64,000 nucleotides of DNA, from contig NC_079876.1 in the NCBI RefSeq assembly GCF_029227915.1, positions 2,792,001-2,856,000 of the forward strand, written 5' to 3'. The notes beneath the pieces are model-generated. The model made no database searches. It was not told the DNA's origin and saw nothing but the letters and a program-made list of their open reading frames with translations. The stretch's first letter is position 1. Each line of letters opens with the position of its first letter. Position numbers and translations under genes: made by a program. The DNA is from Hydractinia symbiolongicarpus (Eukaryota > Cnidaria > Hydrozoa > Anthoathecata > Hydractiniidae). Shown piece after piece: positions 61,191 through 64,000 of the stretch.

Positions 61191-64000
61191 CTCCCTGGGT
61201 ACTTTCTTTGTATACTTTTGACTATATGGGCCGAGTCTGGGATTTACGGGAAATCGCAGGTTTTCGTTTGCCGGCGATTAAACTTCTTTTATTCAGCGTC
61301 TCATCAAAAATGAAAACATTTTTAAAAACTACAAGTCTCATGCACTTTAGTGGTGAAATAATAATTTAAAAAATCGTTTGGGAAATCAGTTTACTCCCTG
61401 GGTACTTTCTTTGTATACTTTTGACTATACGGGCCGAATCCGGGATTTACGGGAAATCGCGGGATTTCGTTTGCCGGCGATGAAACCTCTTTTATTAAGC
61501 GTGTCATCAAAAATGAAAACATTTTTGAAAACTACAAGTCTCATGGGATTTAGTGGTGAAATAATAATTTAAAAAATCGTTCGGGAAATGAGTTTACACC
61601 CCGGGTACTTTCTTTGTATACTTTTGACTATACGGGCCGAGTCCGGGATTTACGGGAAATCGCAGGTTTTCGTTTGCCGGCAATTAAACTTCTTTTATTC
61701 GGCGTCTCATCAAAAATGAAAACATTTTTGAAAACTACAAGTCTCATGCGTTTTAGTGGTGAAAAAATAATTTATAAAATCGTTCGGGAAATGAGTTTAC
61801 TCCCTGGGTACTTTCTTTGTATACTCTTGACTATACGGGCCGAGTCCGGAATTTACGGGAAGTCGCGGGTTTTTATTTGCCGGCGATTAAACGTCTTTTA
61901 TTCAGCGTCTCATCAAAAATGAAAATATTTTTAAATACTACAAGTCTCATGGGCTTTAGTGGTGAAATGATAATTTAAAAAATCGTTCGGGAAATGAGTT
62001 TACACCTTGGGTACTTTTTTTGTATACTTTTGACTATACGGGCCGAGTCCGGGATTTACTGGAAATCGCAGGTTTTCGTTTTCCCGCGATTAAACTTTTT
62101 TTATTCAGCGTCTCATCAAAAATGAAAACATTTTTGAAAACTACAAGTCTCATGCGTTTTAGTGGTGAAATAATAATTTAAAAAATCGTTCGGGAAATGA
62201 GTTTACATCCTGGGTACTTTCTTTGTATACTTTTGACTATACGGGCCGAGTCCGGGATTTACTGGAAATCGCAGGTTTTCGTTTGCCCGCGATTAAACTT
62301 CTTTTATTCAGCGTCTCATCAAAAATGAAAACATTTTTGAAAAGTACAAGTCTCATGCGTTTTAGTGGTGAAAAAATAATTTAAAAAATCGTTCGGAAAT
62401 GAGTTTACTCCCTGGGTACTTTCTTTGTATACTTTTGACTATGCGGGCCGAGTCCGGGGTTTACGGGAAATGGCGGGTTTTCGTTTGCCGGCGATTAAAC
62501 CACTTTCATTAAGCGTCTCATCAAGAATGAAAACATTTCTTAAAACTACAAGTCTCATGCGTTTTAGTGGTGAAAAAATAATTTAAAAATTCGTTCGGGA
62601 AATGAGTTTACTCACTGGGTGCTTTCTTTGTATACTTTTGACTATACGGGCCGAGTCCGGGATTTACGGGAAATCGCAGGTTTTCGTTTGCCGGCGATTA
62701 AACTTCTTTTATTCAGCGTCTCATCAAAAATGAAAACATTTTTGAAAACTACAAGTCTCATGCGTTTTAGTGGTGAAAAAATAATTTATAAAATCGTTCG
62801 GGAAATGAGTTTACTCCCTGGGTACTTTCTTTGTATACTTTTGACTATACGGGCCGAGTCCGGGATTTACGGGAAGTCGCGGGTTTTCGTTTGCCGGCGA
62901 TTAAACTTCTTTTATTCAGCGTCTCATCAAAAATGAAAATATTTTTAAATACTACAAGTCTCATGGGCTTTAGTGGTGAAATAATAATTTAAAAAATCGT
63001 TCGGGAAATGAGTTTACAACCCGGGTACTTTCTTTGTATACTTTTGACTATACGGACCAAGTCCGGGATTTACGGGAAATCGCAAGTTTTCGTTTGCCGG
63101 CAATTAAACTTCTTTTATTCAGCGTCTCATCAAAAATAAAAACATTTTTAAAAACTACAAGTCTCATGCGTTTTAGTGGTGAAAAAATAATTTGTAAAAT
63201 CGTTCGGGAAATGAGTTTACTCCCTGGGTACTTTCTTTGTATACTTTTGACTATACGGGTCGAGTCCGGAATTCACGGGAAGCTGCGGGTTTTTGTTTGC
63301 CGGCGATTAAACGTCTTTTATTCAGCGTCTCATCAAAAATGAAAATATTTTTAAATACTACAAGTCTCATGGGCTTTAGTGGTGAAATGATAATTTAAAA
63401 AATCGTTCGGGAAATGAGTTTACACCTTGGGTACTTTCTTTGTATACTTTTGACTATACGGGCCGAGTCCGGGATTTACTGGAAATCGCAGGTTTTCGTT
63501 TGCCCGCGATTAAACTTTTTTTATTCAGCGTCTCATCAAAAATGAAAACATTTTTGAAAACTACAAGTCTCATGCGTTTTAGTGGTGAAAAAATAATTTA
63601 AAAAATCGTTCGGAAATGAGTTTACTCCCTGGGTACTTTCTTTGTATACTTTTGACTATGCGGGCCGAGTCCGGGGTTTGTGGGAAATGGCGGGTTTTCG
63701 TTTGCCGGCGATTAAACTTCTTTTATTCAGCGTGTCATCAAAAATGCAAACATTTTTGAAAACTACAAGTCTCATGGGATTTAGTGGTGAAATAATAATT
63801 AAAAAAATCGTTCGGGAAATGAGTTTACACCCCGGGTACTTTCTTTGTATACTTTTGACTATACGGGCCGAGTCCGGGATTTACGGGAAATCGCAGGTTT
63901 TCGTTTGTCGGCGATTAAACTTCTTTTATTAAGCGTCTCATCAAAAATGAAAACATTTTTGAAATCTACAAGACTCATGCATTTTAGTGGTGAAAAAATA

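Larger units (their letters stand above)
53731..64000 (+). repeat. Right satellite array, ~203-bp monomer
   Basis: The same satellite continues in the same orientation and phase for about 51 monomers to the end of the window. The first unit completes the monomer interrupted at 49,500. All the variant classes of the left array reappear, with extra local variants such as GTATTCTTTTGAC, TTTCCTTGTATAC, ACAGGAAATG/TTCGAATATACGG and GAAATGATAATTT. No gene, RNA or second transposon is visible. The array runs off the window edge. Confidence 0.97.

Noticed and set aside
984-63932. Dozens of ~64-106-codon open frames on the + strand (…DYTGRVRDLREIAGFRLPAI…) as a gene family
   Set aside because: They lie wholly in the satellite, span about 1.5 monomers, often start at non-ATG codons and use overlapping frames in neighbouring units, since 203 is not a multiple of 3. 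They appear or vanish with single-base satellite variants. No start context, splice or codon signature supports translation.

Overview
The window is almost entirely tandem satellite DNA from a eukaryotic, probably invertebrate animal, genome. A monomer of about 203 bp repeats head to tail, always in the same orientation, from base 1 to about 49,500 and again from about 53,731 to 64,000. That is roughly 244 plus 51 copies by length. One non-LTR retrotransposon (LINE) of about 4.2 kb interrupts the array. There is no sign of host protein genes, tRNA, rRNA, CRISPR or prokaryotic features.

The satellite consensus (read by eye) is about 37% G+C. It is unusually CpG-rich: about 12 CpG per monomer against about 7 expected. 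It carries a 9-bp inverted repeat with an AAAA loop. A subset of monomers carries a sequence one base short of the CENP-B-box core spacing. Monomers fall into several diagnostic variants arranged in multi-monomer blocks that are themselves duplicated in tandem. I traced blocks of 406, 608/609, 812, 1015, 1215/1217, 1623/1624, about 2030 and 2840 bp, plus a displaced copy about 28 kb away. This is nested higher-order-repeat structure, as produced by recurrent unequal exchange or similar amplification, and is typical of centromeric or heterochromatic satellites. Centromere identity is inferred, not shown.

The LINE (about 49,501-53,730, + strand) looks young. ORF1 encodes a coiled coil, a basic patch and a C-terminal SGNH/GDSL-esterase-like domain. 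ORF2 encodes an apurinic-type endonuclease, a reverse transcriptase with intact core motifs (FADD) and a Cys-rich C-terminus. After a short 3' UTR come AATAAA and an A-rich tail. SGNH in ORF1 plus the APE-RT layout puts it in the CR1/L2 group of LINEs. ORF1 and ORF2 lie in the same frame, separated by one UGA followed by 33 open codons. The element is therefore either a two-ORF element, a read-through design, or a single-ORF element carrying one nonsense mutation. It inserted cleanly into one monomer with a target duplication of at most 3 bp.

Many open frames of about 100 codons occur in the satellite. They are by-products of the repeat and are not annotated as genes.
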